Origin: Aureimonas sp. SA4125
GTDB taxonomy: Bacteria; Pseudomonadota; Alphaproteobacteria; Rhizobiales; Rhizobiaceae
Reading direction: 5' to 3'
Assembly (NCBI RefSeq): GCF_019973775.1
Contig: NZ_AP025032.1
Coordinates: forward strand, 1,984,001-2,048,000
Length of the DNA stretch: 64,000 bases
The translations under genes and the position numbers were made by a program. This document shows, one piece after another, positions 33,407-43,462 of this stretch (positions within the stretch are counted from its first letter, which is position 1; each line of letters starts with the position of its first letter). The notes under the pieces were generated by a model. The model did no database searches and was not told the DNA's origin. It saw only the letters and a list, made by a program, of their open reading frames with translations.

Positions 33407-36190
33407 ATGATCGAGAAGACCTACGACGCCGCCAGCCTCGAGCCGCGCATCGCCGAGCGCTGGGAAGCGGCCGATGCTTTCCGTGCCGGCGCCGGAGCCA
33501 AGCCGGGCGCCGAGCCCTATTCGATCGTCATCCCGCCGCCGAACGTCACCGGCTCTCTCCACATCGGCCACGCGCTCAACAACACGCTGCAGGACGTGCT
33601 CGTCCGCTTCGAGCGCATGCGCGGCAAGAACGTCCTGTGGCAGCCGGGCATGGACCATGCCGGCATCGCCACGCAGATGGTCGTCGAGCGGCAGCTGAAG
33701 GACCGCAAGGAGCCGGGCCGTCGCGACATGGGGCGCGAGGCCTTCGTCGAGCGGATCTGGCAATGGAAGGACGAATCGGGCGGCACCATCCTCGGCCAGC
33801 TGCGCCGGCTCGGGGCCTCCTGCGACTGGTCGCGCGAGCGTTTCACCATGGACGACGGCATGTCCGAGGCGGTCCGCACCCTGTTCGTCGACCTCTACCG
33901 GAAGGGCCTGATCTACAAGGACAAGCGGCTGGTCAACTGGGACCCGAAACTGCTGACGGCGATCTCCGACCTGGAGGTCGAGCAGGTCGAAATGAAGGGC
34001 CATCTCTGGCACTTCCGCTATCCCATCGACGGCAGGGTCTTCGATCCCGAGGACGCCACGACCTTCATCACCGTCGCGACCACGCGGCCGGAGACGATGC
34101 TGGGCGACACCGGCGTCGCGGTGAACGGCGAGGACGAGCGCTACCAGGCCCTGATCGGGAAGAACGTCCGCCTGCCGCTCGTCGGCCGCCTGATTCCGAT
34201 CTTCGCCGACGCCTATGCCGATCCGGAGGCGGGCTCGGGCGCGGTGAAGATCACCCCGGCGCACGATTTCAACGATTTCGAGGTCGGCAAGCGCCAGGAC
34301 CTGCCGAAGATCAACATCATGACCATCGAGGCGGCAATCACGCTGGCCGAGAACGAGGATTTCCTCGCCGGCCTGGCGCCGTCGACCGAGCTCGCCGAAA
34401 CGATCGCCGCCCTGCACGGGCTCGATCGTTTCGCAGCGCGCGCGGCGATCGTCGAGATGATGGAGGCGGGCGGTTACCTCGCCCGCATCGAGGACCATCC
34501 ACACACCGTGCCGCACGGCGATCGCGGCGGCGTGCCGATCGAGCCCTTCCTCACCGACCAGTGGTATGTCGACGCTGCGACGATGGCCAAGCCTGCCATC
34601 GCCAGCGTGCGCGAGGGTCGGACAAATTTCGTCCCGAAGAACTGGGAAAAGACCTATTTCGACTGGATGGAGAACATCCAGCCCTGGTGTATCTCGCGCC
34701 AGCTCTGGTGGGGCCACCAGATCCCGGCCTGGTACGGCCAGGACGGCGAGATCTTCGTCGCCAAGACGGAGGAGGAAGCGGTCGCCGCCGCGCTCGCCCA
34801 CTACGTCACCAACGGCACCATCGACGACGCCGAGGCGCGGGCCATGGCCGAGGATCCCGAGCGGCGCGCCAACCTCATCACCCGCGACGAGGACGTGCTC
34901 GACACCTGGTTCTCCTCCGCCCTTTGGCCCTTCTCGACCATGGGATGGCCTGACAAGACGCCGGAACTCGCCACCTACTACCCGACCTCGGCGCTCGTCA
35001 CCGGTTTCGACATCATCTTCTTCTGGGTCGCCCGGATGATGATGATGGGCCTGCACGTGATGGGCGAGGAGCCGTTCCACACGGTCTATGTCCATGCCCT
35101 CGTCCGCGACAAGAACGGGGCCAAGATGTCGAAGTCGAAGGGCAACGTCATCGATCCGATCGAGCTCTTCGACGAGTTCGGCGCCGATGCCGTGCGCTTC
35201 ACCCTGGCGATCATGGCGGCGCAGGGACGCGACGTGAAGCTCGATACCCAGCGCATCGCCGGCTACCGCAATTTCGGCACCAAGCTCTGGAACGCCACGC
35301 GCTTCGCCGGCATGAACGGCGCCGAGCACGGCGCCGCGATCGATCCCGATGCGCTGACGCTGCAGCTGAACCGGTGGCTCCTCACCGAGCTGTCGCGCAC
35401 CATTGCCGAGACGGAAAAGGCGATCGAGGGCTACCGCTTCAACGAGGCTGCGGGCGCGCTGTACCGGTTTGTCTGGAACAATTTCTGCGACTGGTACCTG
35501 GAACTCACCAAGCCGGTCTTCCTCGGCGACAACGAGGCGGAGAAGGCCGAGACGCGCCGGGTCACCGGGTTTGCCCTCGACCGGATCTTTGCGCTGCTGC
35601 ACCCCTTCATGCCGTTCCTGACCGAGGAGCTATGGGATCTGACGGCGCCCAAGTCGCATCCGCGCGGAAGCCTGCTCTGTCACGCCGACTGGCCGTCCTT
35701 CGCCTTCGAGGACACGGAGGCGGCCGACGACATCAACTGGTTGATCGCGCTCGTCAACGAGATCCGCTCCGTGCGCACGGAAATGAATGTGCCGCCGGCA
35801 GCCGAGGCGGCGTTCGTCGCGGTCCAGCCCGATCCGCTCCTGGTCGCGCGGCTGGGGCGCCACGATGCCTCGCTGAAGCGGCTGGCGCGGCTGAAGACGA
35901 TCGACACGGCCGAAACGGCCCCGGCCCAGGCGGCGCAGATCCTCGTCGGCGGCGCCGCCTTCGCCTTGCCGCTGGAAGGCATGATCGATCTGGCCGCTGA
36001 AGAGCTGCGGCTGACCAAGGCCAAGGCAAAGGCCGAAGAAGAGGTTGCCCGGATCGACAAGAAGCTCGGCAACCAGAAGTTCGTCGCCAATGCACCGCCC
36101 GAGGTTGTCGAGCAGGAGCGCGAGAAGCGCGATGCCTATCTCGCCGAGGCGCAGAAGCTCGCAGCGGCTTTGGCGCTCCTGCGTCCATGA
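33407..36190 (+). CDS. valS: Valyl-tRNA synthetase
   Basis: Class I synthetase charging tRNA-Val, 927 aa. HIGH is at residues 52–55 (LHIGHALNN) and KMSKS at 573–577 (GAKMSKSKGN). The editing domain lies between them, and a C-terminal coiled coil (LTKAKAKAEEEVARIDKKL) is typical of ValRS. The conserved start MIEKTYDAA at 33407 is preferred over an in-frame upstream codon at 33347. Confidence 0.97.
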   Translation: MIEKTYDAASLEPRIAERWEAADAFRAGAGAKPGAEPYSIVIPPPNVTGSLHIGHALNNTLQDVLVRFERMRGKNVLWQPGMDHAGIATQMVVERQLKDRKEPGRRDMGREAFVERIWQWKDESGGTILGQLRRLGASCDWSRERFTMDDGMSEAVRTLFVDLYRKGLIYKDKRLVNWDPKLLTAISDLEVEQVEMKGHLWHFRYPIDGRVFDPEDATTFITVATTRPETMLGDTGVAVNGEDERYQALIGKNVRLPLVGRLIPIFADAYADPEAGSGAVKITPAHDFNDFEVGKRQDLPKINIMTIEAAITLAENEDFLAGLAPSTELAETIAALHGLDRFAARAAIVEMMEAGGYLARIEDHPHTVPHGDRGGVPIEPFLTDQWYVDAATMAKPAIASVREGRTNFVPKNWEKTYFDWMENIQPWCISRQLWWGHQIPAWYGQDGEIFVAKTEEEAVAAALAHYVTNGTIDDAEARAMAEDPERRANLITRDEDVLDTWFSSALWPFSTMGWPDKTPELATYYPTSALVTGFDIIFFWVARMMMMGLHVMGEEPFHTVYVHALVRDKNGAKMSKSKGNVIDPIELFDEFGADAVRFTLAIMAAQGRDVKLDTQRIAGYRNFGTKLWNATRFAGMNGAEHGAAIDPDALTLQLNRWLLTELSRTIAETEKAIEGYRFNEAAGALYRFVWNNFCDWYLELTKPVFLGDNEAEKAETRRVTGFALDRIFALLHPFMPFLTEELWDLTAPKSHPRGSLLCHADWPSFAFEDTEAADDINWLIALVNEIRSVRTEMNVPPAAEAAFVAVQPDPLLVARLGRHDASLKRLARLKTIDTAETAPAQAAQILVGGAAFALPLEGMIDLAAEELRLTKAKAKAEEEVARIDKKLGNQKFVANAPPEVVEQEREKRDAYLAEAQKLAAALALLRP

Positions 36191-36481
36191 CACAATGCCG
36201 TCACATATTTGCCACGCTGACTGCCTGAAAATACGCCCGTTTTCGACCCGCCTGCCATGGAAACTCCTGGGAAAGCGGAGCTGTAAAGGATTTTTATAAA
36301 ATAGGGTCAATGGCTTACGCGGTTATCCTTAATGCTTGTGTCGGTACCGATGCTTCGCCGGTCTTGAAAAACGTCGTTCGCCCACGGGAATCCCACGTTC
36401 CCCCGCCGGAGAATTTGAATTACGTTTGCGTCAATGAACCAGAAAAGGTTCGGTCCCGTGGGGGGATGCAGTGGGGGAAGC

Positions 36482-37891
36482 ATGATGAAGCGGATTACGA
36501 ACTACGTCCTGGCAGGTACCGCATTCGCGCTGCTGTCGGCGTCCTCGGCCCAGGCCGGTGGTTTTCAGCGCGGCACCGCCGACACCGATATCCTCTTTGA
36601 AAAGGGGACCTTCTCGTCGCGCTTCGGCTACACCTACGTCAATCCGAACCGCGGCTTCTCGTCCATCAATGGCGTCGAGGGCGACTACGGGAACTATACC
36701 GGGATCTACAACATCCCGAGCGCCGCCGTCGCCTTCGGCAACGAGGACTTCGGTTGCGCCGGCACCTATACCATCCCGTTCGCGGCTGAGGCCGACTACG
36801 ACGGCTCGCCGGGTGGCTCGCTGCCGAGGCAGGTCAGTTCGACCACCTCGACGTCGAATGCCGACCGCCTGAATTTCGGCACGGCCGCAAGCACATCGCG
36901 CACGCTTGGAACCGAGTTCTCGACGGACGAGTTCGGCGCGACCTGCCGCATCAGCTACTCGACCGAGAACAGCCGTTTCAGCCTGCTCGGCGGCGTCTTC
37001 GTCGAGGACTTCCGCTTCGACGGCCAGAGCATCGGCGCCCGCAATCTCAATCCTGCGTTTCAGGCGTCTGGTCCCTTGGGACAGGCCCTGGTCGCCGGAC
37101 TTGGCGGTGCGCAGCTGACGCTTCCGACCACGATCGATGTCGACAGCGGCTCCGACTACAGCGCCGGCTATCGCATCGGTCTGGCCTATGAGATGCCGGA
37201 GATCGCGCTGCGGGCGCAGATCATGTACCGCTCCGAAGTCAAACACGAGGGTATCGAGGGCACCGGCACCGTGACGGTCAGCGACTCGGCCTATGTCACG
37301 CTTCCCAACGGCGCGACCACGAGCGTCCCCACGGCCTTTGCCCCGACGGTCGCCGCGGCACTGCGTGGGCTTGGCCTCGGCGTCGGTACGGTCATTCCCG
37401 TGACCTCCTATCTCAGCGACTCGATCAGCCCGGCGTCGCTCACAATCTCGGCGCAGACAGGAATCGCGGCCGGAACCTTGCTCCTCGGCTCGTTCCGCTG
37501 GACCGATTGGAGCACCAACAACTCCGTCGTGTCGACAATCGAGCTGCCGGACGGGTCGATCTCGTCGAGCTACGCGCCCTACAACTGGAAGGACGGGTAT
37601 ACCGCGAGCATCGGCATCGGCCGGGCGTTCAACGAGCAGATCTCGGGCGTGGTGTCGCTCGGATACGACAGCGGCGTCTCCACGGGCTCCGAGACCACCT
37701 ATACGGACCTGTACACCCTCTCGGGCGGCGTCTCGATCAAGCCGGAGAACTGGGCTGAAATTCGCTTCGGTGCCTTGATCGGCTACTGGACGAGCGGCGA
37801 CCAGACCATCAGCGACGGTGCCTATTTCAACGCGACGGTCGACGACACCTTCGTTTATGCCGGCAGCGCTTCGCTGAAGCTTTCCTTTTAA
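36482..37891 (+). CDS. OmpP1/FadL-family outer-membrane porin
   Basis: The 469-aa outer-membrane beta-barrel belongs to the family that takes up long-chain fatty acids and other hydrophobic compounds. It has a signal peptide (MMKRITNYVLAGTAFALLSA... ending AQA) and family-typical GGFQRGTADTDILFEKG at the mature N-terminus. Alternating beta strands run to the C-terminal ...AGSASLKLSF with its terminal Phe. GGGGGAA lies before the tandem ATGs at 36482/36485. Downstream terminator, so monocistronic. Confidence 0.9.
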   Translation: MMKRITNYVLAGTAFALLSASSAQAGGFQRGTADTDILFEKGTFSSRFGYTYVNPNRGFSSINGVEGDYGNYTGIYNIPSAAVAFGNEDFGCAGTYTIPFAAEADYDGSPGGSLPRQVSSTTSTSNADRLNFGTAASTSRTLGTEFSTDEFGATCRISYSTENSRFSLLGGVFVEDFRFDGQSIGARNLNPAFQASGPLGQALVAGLGGAQLTLPTTIDVDSGSDYSAGYRIGLAYEMPEIALRAQIMYRSEVKHEGIEGTGTVTVSDSAYVTLPNGATTSVPTAFAPTVAAALRGLGLGVGTVIPVTSYLSDSISPASLTISAQTGIAAGTLLLGSFRWTDWSTNNSVVSTIELPDGSISSSYAPYNWKDGYTASIGIGRAFNEQISGVVSLGYDSGVSTGSETTYTDLYTLSGGVSIKPENWAEIRFGALIGYWTSGDQTISDGAYFNATVDDTFVYAGSASLKLSF

Positions 37892-37913
37892 GCAACGGCT
37901 TTCGTCGATAGTG

Positions 37914-37946
37914 GAAGGGCGCGCAGCAATGCGCGCCCTTCTTGTT
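37914..37946 (+). terminator. Rho-independent terminator of the FadL-type porin gene
   Basis: An 11-bp stem GAAGGGCGCGC/GCGCGCCCTTC with a 6-nt loop and TTGTT tail. Confidence 0.8.
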
Positions 37947-38144
37947 AGGTCTGTCTTGCCGCGCCGCCGTCGTTCAGTTTGTGCTGTAATCGCAACACTA
38001 TGGCAAACTTGCACGCAGCGTGCGCCAGCTCGGCGCGAAGCCGCCGTGCCGCCATAAACGGCGCCCATCAGCGGTGGTGCAAGACACGCGGTCGACCAAT
38101 GCGGGGGCGTTGGGCCGTTTGGATGGGTGAGGGGTGACTGGGGC

Positions 38145-39860
38145 GTGATTTTCGACAAGAGCAGATTGCCTAGCCGTCACGTCACGGAGGGTCCCTCGCG
38201 GGCTCCGCACCGGTCGTACCTCTATGCCATGGGCTTGTCGCGCGACGAGATCCATCGACCGCTAGTCGGTGTCGCCAGCTGCTGGAACGAGGCGGCACCG
38301 TGCAATATCTCGCTGATGCATCAGGCGCAGTTCGTGAAGAAGGGCGTGACGGCTGCCGGCGGAACGCCGCGCGAATTCTGCACCATCACGGTGACGGACG
38401 GCATCGCCATGGGCCATCAGGGCATGAAGGCCTCGCTGGTGTCGCGCGAGGTCATCGCCGATTCGGTCGAGCTGACCATGCGCGGCCATTGCTATGATGC
38501 CATCGTCGGCCTTGCCGGCTGCGACAAGTCGCTTCCCGGCATGATGATGGCGATGGTCCGCCTCAACGTGCCGTCGATCTTCATCTATGGCGGCTCGATT
38601 CTCCCCGGCACCTTCCGCGGTCGTCCCGTGACGGTTCAGGACGTGTTCGAGGCGGTCGGCCAGCATTCGGTTGGCGCGCTCGACGATGCGGGTCTCGACG
38701 AGATCGAGCAGGTCGCCTGTCCGGGCGCGGGTTCCTGCGGCGCCCAGTTCACCGCCAACACGATGGCCACGGTCGCCGAGGCCATCGGCCTCGCGCTGCC
38801 CTATTCCTGCGGTGCGCCGGCACCCTACGAGATCCGTGACCAGCTCAATTATGCCGCCGGCGAGAAGGTGATGGAGCTCATCGCCGGCAATATCCGGCCT
38901 CGCGATATTGTGACCCGCAAGGCGCTGGAGAATGCGGCCGCCGTCGTCGCGGCATCCGGCGGATCTACCAATGCGGCCCTGCACTTGCCGGCGATCGCGC
39001 ACGAGTGCGGTATCGAATTCGATCTTTTCGATGTGGCTGAAATCTTCAGGCGCACTCCCTACATCGCTGACCTGAAGCCGGGCGGCAAATACGTCGCCAA
39101 GGACATGTTCGAGGCGGGAGGGATCCCGTTGCTCATGAAGACGCTGTTCGACAAGGGATTTCTCCACGGGGATTGCATGACGGTGACCGGCCGGACTCTG
39201 GCCGAGAACATGGAGAGAATCGCCTGGAATCCGGATCAGGACGTCGTCTACCCCGCTGACAAGCCGATCACCGTCACCGGCGGCGTCGTCGGGCTGAAGG
39301 GCAACCTCGCCCCCGACGGTGCCATCGTGAAGGTCGCCGGGATGAGCAATCTGACCTTTTCCGGACCGGCGCACTGCTTCGATTCGGAAGAGGCCTGCTT
39401 CGAGGCGGTGTCGACGAAGGCCTATGCGGAGGGCGACGTCTTCGTCATCCGCTACGAGGGACCGCGCGGCGGTCCCGGCATGCGCGAGATGCTGTCGACG
39501 ACGGCCGCGCTCTACGGGCAGGGCATGGGCGACAAGGTGGCCCTGATCACCGACGGCCGCTTTTCCGGCGCGACACGCGGCTTCTGCGTCGGGCATGTCG
39601 GTCCGGAAGCGGCGGTCGGCGGGCCGATCGCCCTGCTGCGCGACGGCGACATCATCGATCTCGATGCCATCGCGGGAACGTTGTCCGTCCGCCTGTCGGA
39701 GGCGGAGCTTGCGGAGCGCTTGTCAGCCTGGCGGCCGCGGGAGACGGATTACGCCTCCGGCGCGATCTGGAAATACGCACAGCAGGTAGGATCGGCCCGC
39801 AAGGGCGCGGTGACCCATCCGGGCGGCGCGATGGAAAAGCATTGCTATGCAGATGTTTGA
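38145..39860 (+). CDS. ilvD: Dihydroxy-acid dehydratase
   Basis: This Fe-S enzyme catalyses the third common step of valine/isoleucine (and pantothenate) synthesis. The 571-aa protein has cluster cysteines in [23 protein letters not shown] and [16 protein letters not shown]. It is the shorter 550–580-aa type. GTG 38145 ([13 protein letters not shown]) has GAGGGG upstream; GTG 38127 is an alternative. The last 14 bases overlap the start of exoR in another frame, so the two are probably cotranscribed. Confidence 0.95.
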   Translation: MIFDKSRLPSRHVTEGPSRAPHRSYLYAMGLSRDEIHRPLVGVASCWNEAAPCNISLMHQAQFVKKGVTAAGGTPREFCTITVTDGIAMGHQGMKASLVSREVIADSVELTMRGHCYDAIVGLAGCDKSLPGMMMAMVRLNVPSIFIYGGSILPGTFRGRPVTVQDVFEAVGQHSVGALDDAGLDEIEQVACPGAGSCGAQFTANTMATVAEAIGLALPYSCGAPAPYEIRDQLNYAAGEKVMELIAGNIRPRDIVTRKALENAAAVVAASGGSTNAALHLPAIAHECGIEFDLFDVAEIFRRTPYIADLKPGGKYVAKDMFEAGGIPLLMKTLFDKGFLHGDCMTVTGRTLAENMERIAWNPDQDVVYPADKPITVTGGVVGLKGNLAPDGAIVKVAGMSNLTFSGPAHCFDSEEACFEAVSTKAYAEGDVFVIRYEGPRGGPGMREMLSTTAALYGQGMGDKVALITDGRFSGATRGFCVGHVGPEAAVGGPIALLRDGDIIDLDAIAGTLSVRLSEAELAERLSAWRPRETDYASGAIWKYAQQVGSARKGAVTHPGGAMEKHCYADV

Positions 39861-40692
39861 TATGATGTCTTCGCGTGCCGCACGAGCGGTTCTCCTCTCA
39901 GGGCTGACCGTCGCCACCGCGACTTTCGCCTTGGTGCAGCCATCGCATGCGCTCGATCCTTCGGCGATGGTAACGCCCGAGGCAGGGCCGATGGAACTCT
40001 TCAGCCTCGGCTTCAGAGCCTATAAGCGCGGCGAAAAGGCCGAGGCGCTTGAAGCGCTGCGCTACGCGGCCGACAAGGGACATCCCGGAGCCCGATGGAA
40101 GCTCGGCCGCATGTATGCCGAAGGCGACGGCGTGGCCAAGAACGACTACGAGGCGTTCAAGATCTTCGGCCAGATCATCAACACCGAGCAGGACGACACC
40201 TCGAACTCGCCGAACGCCGCCTATGTCGCCAGTTCCGTCACCGCCCTTGGCGACTACATGCGCACGGGCATTCCAGGCTCGCCGGTCACGGTCGACCTGT
40301 CTCAGGCGCGTCAGCTGTATTTCCACGCGGCCTCGATCTTCGGCGATCCCCGTGCCCAGTTCGAGCTCGGACGCATGCTTTTGAACGGCGAAGGCGGCCG
40401 GGCCAACGCACGGCAGGCGGCGCGCTGGCTGAAGCTCGCGGCGGAGAAAGGCAATGTCGGCGCCGAGGCACTGCTCGGCTACCTCCTGTTCGACGGCGAG
40501 AAGATCGGGCTTCGTCCCGAGCCGGTGCGCGGGCTGGCGATGCTGACCATCGCCGCCAAGAAGGCCGGAAACCTCGACCAGACATGGATCCGTCCGTTGC
40601 AGGAAGAGGCATTCTCGTTGACGAACGAGGCGGACCGCCGGACGGCGCTGGCTTATGCCGAGAGCAAGGGTGCGGTTCTGGCCGGCAACTGA
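39847..40692 (+). CDS. exoR: ExoR, Sel1-repeat periplasmic regulator
   Basis: The 281-aa protein has a signal peptide (ending PSHA) and four or five Sel1-like repeats. They start at [18 protein letters not shown] and continue with [37 protein letters not shown] and [17 protein letters not shown]. Sequence and length match rhizobial ExoR (268 aa in Sinorhizobium). There it binds the sensor ExoS in the periplasm and holds back the ExoS–ChvI system controlling succinoglycan, motility and acid response. The start overlaps the ilvD end; ATG 39862 or 39865, just after the ilvD stop, are alternatives. Confidence 0.88.
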   Translation: MQMFDMMSSRAARAVLLSGLTVATATFALVQPSHALDPSAMVTPEAGPMELFSLGFRAYKRGEKAEALEALRYAADKGHPGARWKLGRMYAEGDGVAKNDYEAFKIFGQIINTEQDDTSNSPNAAYVASSVTALGDYMRTGIPGSPVTVDLSQARQLYFHAASIFGDPRAQFELGRMLLNGEGGRANARQAARWLKLAAEKGNVGAEALLGYLLFDGEKIGLRPEPVRGLAMLTIAAKKAGNLDQTWIRPLQEEAFSLTNEADRRTALAYAESKGAVLAGN

Positions 40693-40702
40693 GGCGGCCG
40701 CG

Positions 40703-40736
40703 GACTGCCGCCGCCGGGCGACTGCCGCCGCCGGGC
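40703..40736. repeat. Tandem duplication of a 17-bp unit
   Basis: GACTGCCGCCGCCGGGC occurs twice in a row between the convergent ends of exoR and xthA. No function evident. Confidence 0.8.
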
Positions 40737-40820
40737 GGTCTAATCGCTCGTAGACCGGCGACCAGCCATCGGCATGCCCGGCCGACGGGGCTGCCGTGCT
40801 GATCTGGCCGATTGGCGCTG

Positions 40821-41603
40821 CTACGCGGCCAGCTGGACCATGATCGGCACGTGGTCCGACGGCTTTTCCCAGCCGCGGACATGGCTGTCGATGCCGACCG
40901 AGACAAGCCGGCCTGCCGCTTCCGGCGACAGGAGCAGGTGGTCGATACGAATGCCGTTGTTCTTCTGCCAGGCGCCGGCCTGGTAGTCCCAGAAGGTGTA
41001 GATGCCGGCGTCATCGGTCGTCGCTCGCAGTGCGTCGGTCAGCCCGAGATGCTGGAGGCGTCGCCAGGCATTGCGGCTTTCCGGCTGGTACAGGGCGTCA
41101 CCGAGCCAGGCCTGCGGAAATTTGACGTCCCCCGGCTCTGGGATGACGTTGAAGTCGCCGGCGAGGACGAAATCGCTTTCCTCGTCGAGACGATGGCGCG
41201 CATGCGCCTCCAGCCGGGCCATCCACCGCAGCTTGTAGTCGAATTTCTCGGTGCCGAGGGGATTGCCGTTCGGCAGGTAGAGGGAGGCAACGCGCAGGGT
41301 CCGCGGGCCGACCTTCCAGACGCCCTCGATGAAGCGCGATTGCTCGTCGCCGACATCGCCCGGCAGGCGCCGCGACACATCCGCCGGTGGCACCTTCGAC
41401 AGCAGCGCGACCCCGTTGAAGCCCTTCTGGCCATGCGTCTCGACGTGATAGCCGAGCGCCTCGATGGCCTCGCGGGGAAAGCCCTCGTCGACGCTCTTGA
41501 TCTCCTGAAGGCAGACGATGTCGGGCGAGCGCTCGTTCAGCCAGGCGAGAAGAACCTCGATCCGCGCCTTGATGCCGTTGATGTTCCAGGTGGCGACCAG
41601 CAT
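40821..41603 (-). CDS. xthA: Exodeoxyribonuclease III (AP endonuclease)
   Basis: The 260-aa exonuclease-endonuclease-phosphatase enzyme cuts at abasic sites and trims 3' ends in base-excision repair. Motifs seen: TWNINGIKAR at the N-terminus, CLQEIKSVD with the metal Glu, LAGDFNVIPEPGDV, and RIDHLLLS plus SDHVPIM at the C-terminus (catalytic His). It starts nine bases after the erpA stop, so the two form an operon. Confidence 0.95.
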   Translation of the reverse strand: MLVATWNINGIKARIEVLLAWLNERSPDIVCLQEIKSVDEGFPREAIEALGYHVETHGQKGFNGVALLSKVPPADVSRRLPGDVGDEQSRFIEGVWKVGPRTLRVASLYLPNGNPLGTEKFDYKLRWMARLEAHARHRLDEESDFVLAGDFNVIPEPGDVKFPQAWLGDALYQPESRNAWRRLQHLGLTDALRATTDDAGIYTFWDYQAGAWQKNNGIRIDHLLLSPEAAGRLVSVGIDSHVRGWEKPSDHVPIMVQLAA

Positions 41604-41612
41604 GCCGGACGA

Positions 41613-41960
41613 TCAGACCGAAAAGCTCGTGCCGCAGCCGCAGGCGGCGACGGCGTTGGGATTGCGGATCTGGAAGGACTGACCCATCAGGTCATCGACG
41701 AAATCGACGACCGATCCGTCGAGATAGGGCAGGGAGACCTGGTCGATGAAGACGGTCGCGCCGTCCTTCTCGATGACCACGTCGTCCGCCTCGGCGGTTT
41801 CGGCGAGATCGTATTTGTAGGAGAAGCCCGAGCATCCGCCGCCCTCGACCGAGATGCGCAGGCCGTGGCTCCCCGAACTCTTGGCGACGATCGCCGCGAT
41901 GCGGCGGGCCGCGGCATCCGAGACGGTGACGGCGATGGTCGGCGCGATCGTTTGGCTCAT
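41613..41960 (-). CDS. erpA: Iron-sulfur cluster insertion protein ErpA (A-type carrier)
   Basis: The 115-aa A-type Fe-S carrier delivers clusters to target proteins. The three cluster cysteines are Cys43 (GGGCSGF) and Cys107/Cys109 (ACGCGTSF). ATG 41960 has GGAG seven bases upstream, and the frame continuing to 42266 is not part of the gene. It is in an operon with xthA and divergent from dgt. Confidence 0.94.
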   Translation of the reverse strand: MSQTIAPTIAVTVSDAAARRIAAIVAKSSGSHGLRISVEGGGCSGFSYKYDLAETAEADDVVIEKDGATVFIDQVSLPYLDGSVVDFVDDLMGQSFQIRNPNAVAACGCGTSFSV

Positions 41961-42147
41961 GGTCGGCTCCGGCGGCGGCGATGCGAAAATTCCGCGGCGC
42001 CTGCCTCTGCTTGTTGAAATCCGATCCTTTAAGTATGCAGTCGCAACAGGCCGGTCAATGCGGCGGCCGGTCGGCATGATGGAGCCGCACAGGGGCGCGA
42101 CCCCACGGGGCCGGGACCCGACGACCGCCACCGGGAGCGCAGGGCGC

Positions 42148-43362
42148 ATGACGGATTTTCCAGGCGAGGCGATCGGCAAGGGCGGCGGAGGACGCGCCGT
42201 CTTCGCCGTCGATCCCGAGCGCTCGCGCGGCCGCTTCTCGCCTGAGGCGGACAGCCCGACGCGCACTCCCTACCAGCGCGACCGCGACCGCATCGTCCAC
42301 TCCACCGCCTTTCGCCGGCTGAAGCACAAGACGCAGGTCTTCATCGCCTACGAGGGCGATCATTTCCGCACGCGTCTGACACACACGATCGAGGTCTCGC
42401 AGATCGCCCGCGCCTTCGCCCGGGCGTTCCGCCTGGACGAGGACCTCACCGAGGCGGTGGCCCTCGTCCACGATTTCGGCCACACACCCTTCGGCCATGC
42501 CGGCGAGCGCGCGCTCGACGAGAAGATGCGTGCCTTCGGCGGCTTCGACCACAATGCCCAGGCGCTCCGGATCGTCACGGCGCTGGAGCGCCGCTATGCC
42601 GAGTTCGACGGGCTCAATCTATCCTGGGAAACGCTGGAGGGCCTCGTCAAGCACAATGGCCCCTTGTGCGGCCCGCACGTGCCGCAAGGCGGGGGGGTGC
42701 CGAGACCGATCCTCGATTTCGACGCGCTCTTTCCCCTGGATCTTGGCAGCTTCGCCAGTCTCGAGGCGCAGTGCGCCGCCATCTCGGACGACATCGCCTA
42801 TGACACGCACGATCTCGACGACGGGCTCAGGGCCGGGCTGATCGACATCGCCGACCTTGCCGAGCTCGATCTGGCCGGCGAGATCCTGCGCGAGGTGAAC
42901 GCCGCCTATCCCCGTCTGGAGCGCCCGCGGCTGATCCACGAGATCATGCGGCGGCACATCACCCGCATGGTCGAGGACGTCATTCGCACGACCGCGTCGA
43001 ACCTCAAGGCGAGGGCGCCTCTCAGCGCCGATGCCGTCCGGACCGAGGGGCGTGCGCTCGTCGCCTTTTCGCCGGCGATGCAGGCGGCGGAGGCCGAGAC
43101 CAAGCGATTCCTCTTCGCCCGCGTCTACCGCAGCACGTCGATCATGCGCGTGATGAACCGCGCCGAGACCGTCGTCGCCGATCTGTTCGATCGCTACCTT
43201 GCCGAGCCGGCCGAGATGGGCGGCGCCTGGAGCGACGCGATGGCGAGGCTCGGCACGGAGAGGCGGGCACGCCATGTCGCCGACTATCTCTCCGGCATGA
43301 CCGACAGCTATGCCCTTGGCGAGCACCGCCGGCTGTTTGACGCCACCCCGGATTTGCGTTAG
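42148..43362 (+). CDS. dgt: Deoxyguanosinetriphosphate triphosphohydrolase-like protein
   Basis: The 404-aa HD-domain enzyme converts dNTP to deoxynucleoside and triphosphate. The N-terminus [20 protein letters not shown], the metal-binding [13 protein letters not shown] and [14 protein letters not shown] are the family's signatures; length fits the type 2 dGTPase-like group. ATG 42148 was chosen because homologous sequence starts there. It is followed by argS after 100 bp, a conserved rhizobial order. Confidence 0.92.
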   Translation: MTDFPGEAIGKGGGGRAVFAVDPERSRGRFSPEADSPTRTPYQRDRDRIVHSTAFRRLKHKTQVFIAYEGDHFRTRLTHTIEVSQIARAFARAFRLDEDLTEAVALVHDFGHTPFGHAGERALDEKMRAFGGFDHNAQALRIVTALERRYAEFDGLNLSWETLEGLVKHNGPLCGPHVPQGGGVPRPILDFDALFPLDLGSFASLEAQCAAISDDIAYDTHDLDDGLRAGLIDIADLAELDLAGEILREVNAAYPRLERPRLIHEIMRRHITRMVEDVIRTTASNLKARAPLSADAVRTEGRALVAFSPAMQAAEAETKRFLFARVYRSTSIMRVMNRAETVVADLFDRYLAEPAEMGGAWSDAMARLGTERRARHVADYLSGMTDSYALGEHRRLFDATPDLR

Positions 43363-43462
43363 GCGCGCCGATCCACCCGAGACGATGGGCGTGCCCGACG
43401 GCGCCCCGGCAACCACCGTTCGGGACTGCACCGGCCCGCCGACAGCTTCGGAAAGAATCTCC

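Noticed and set aside
33383..35602. A 739-codon open frame antisense to valS
   Set aside because: Shadow of valS codon bias; no ribosome binding site or family features.
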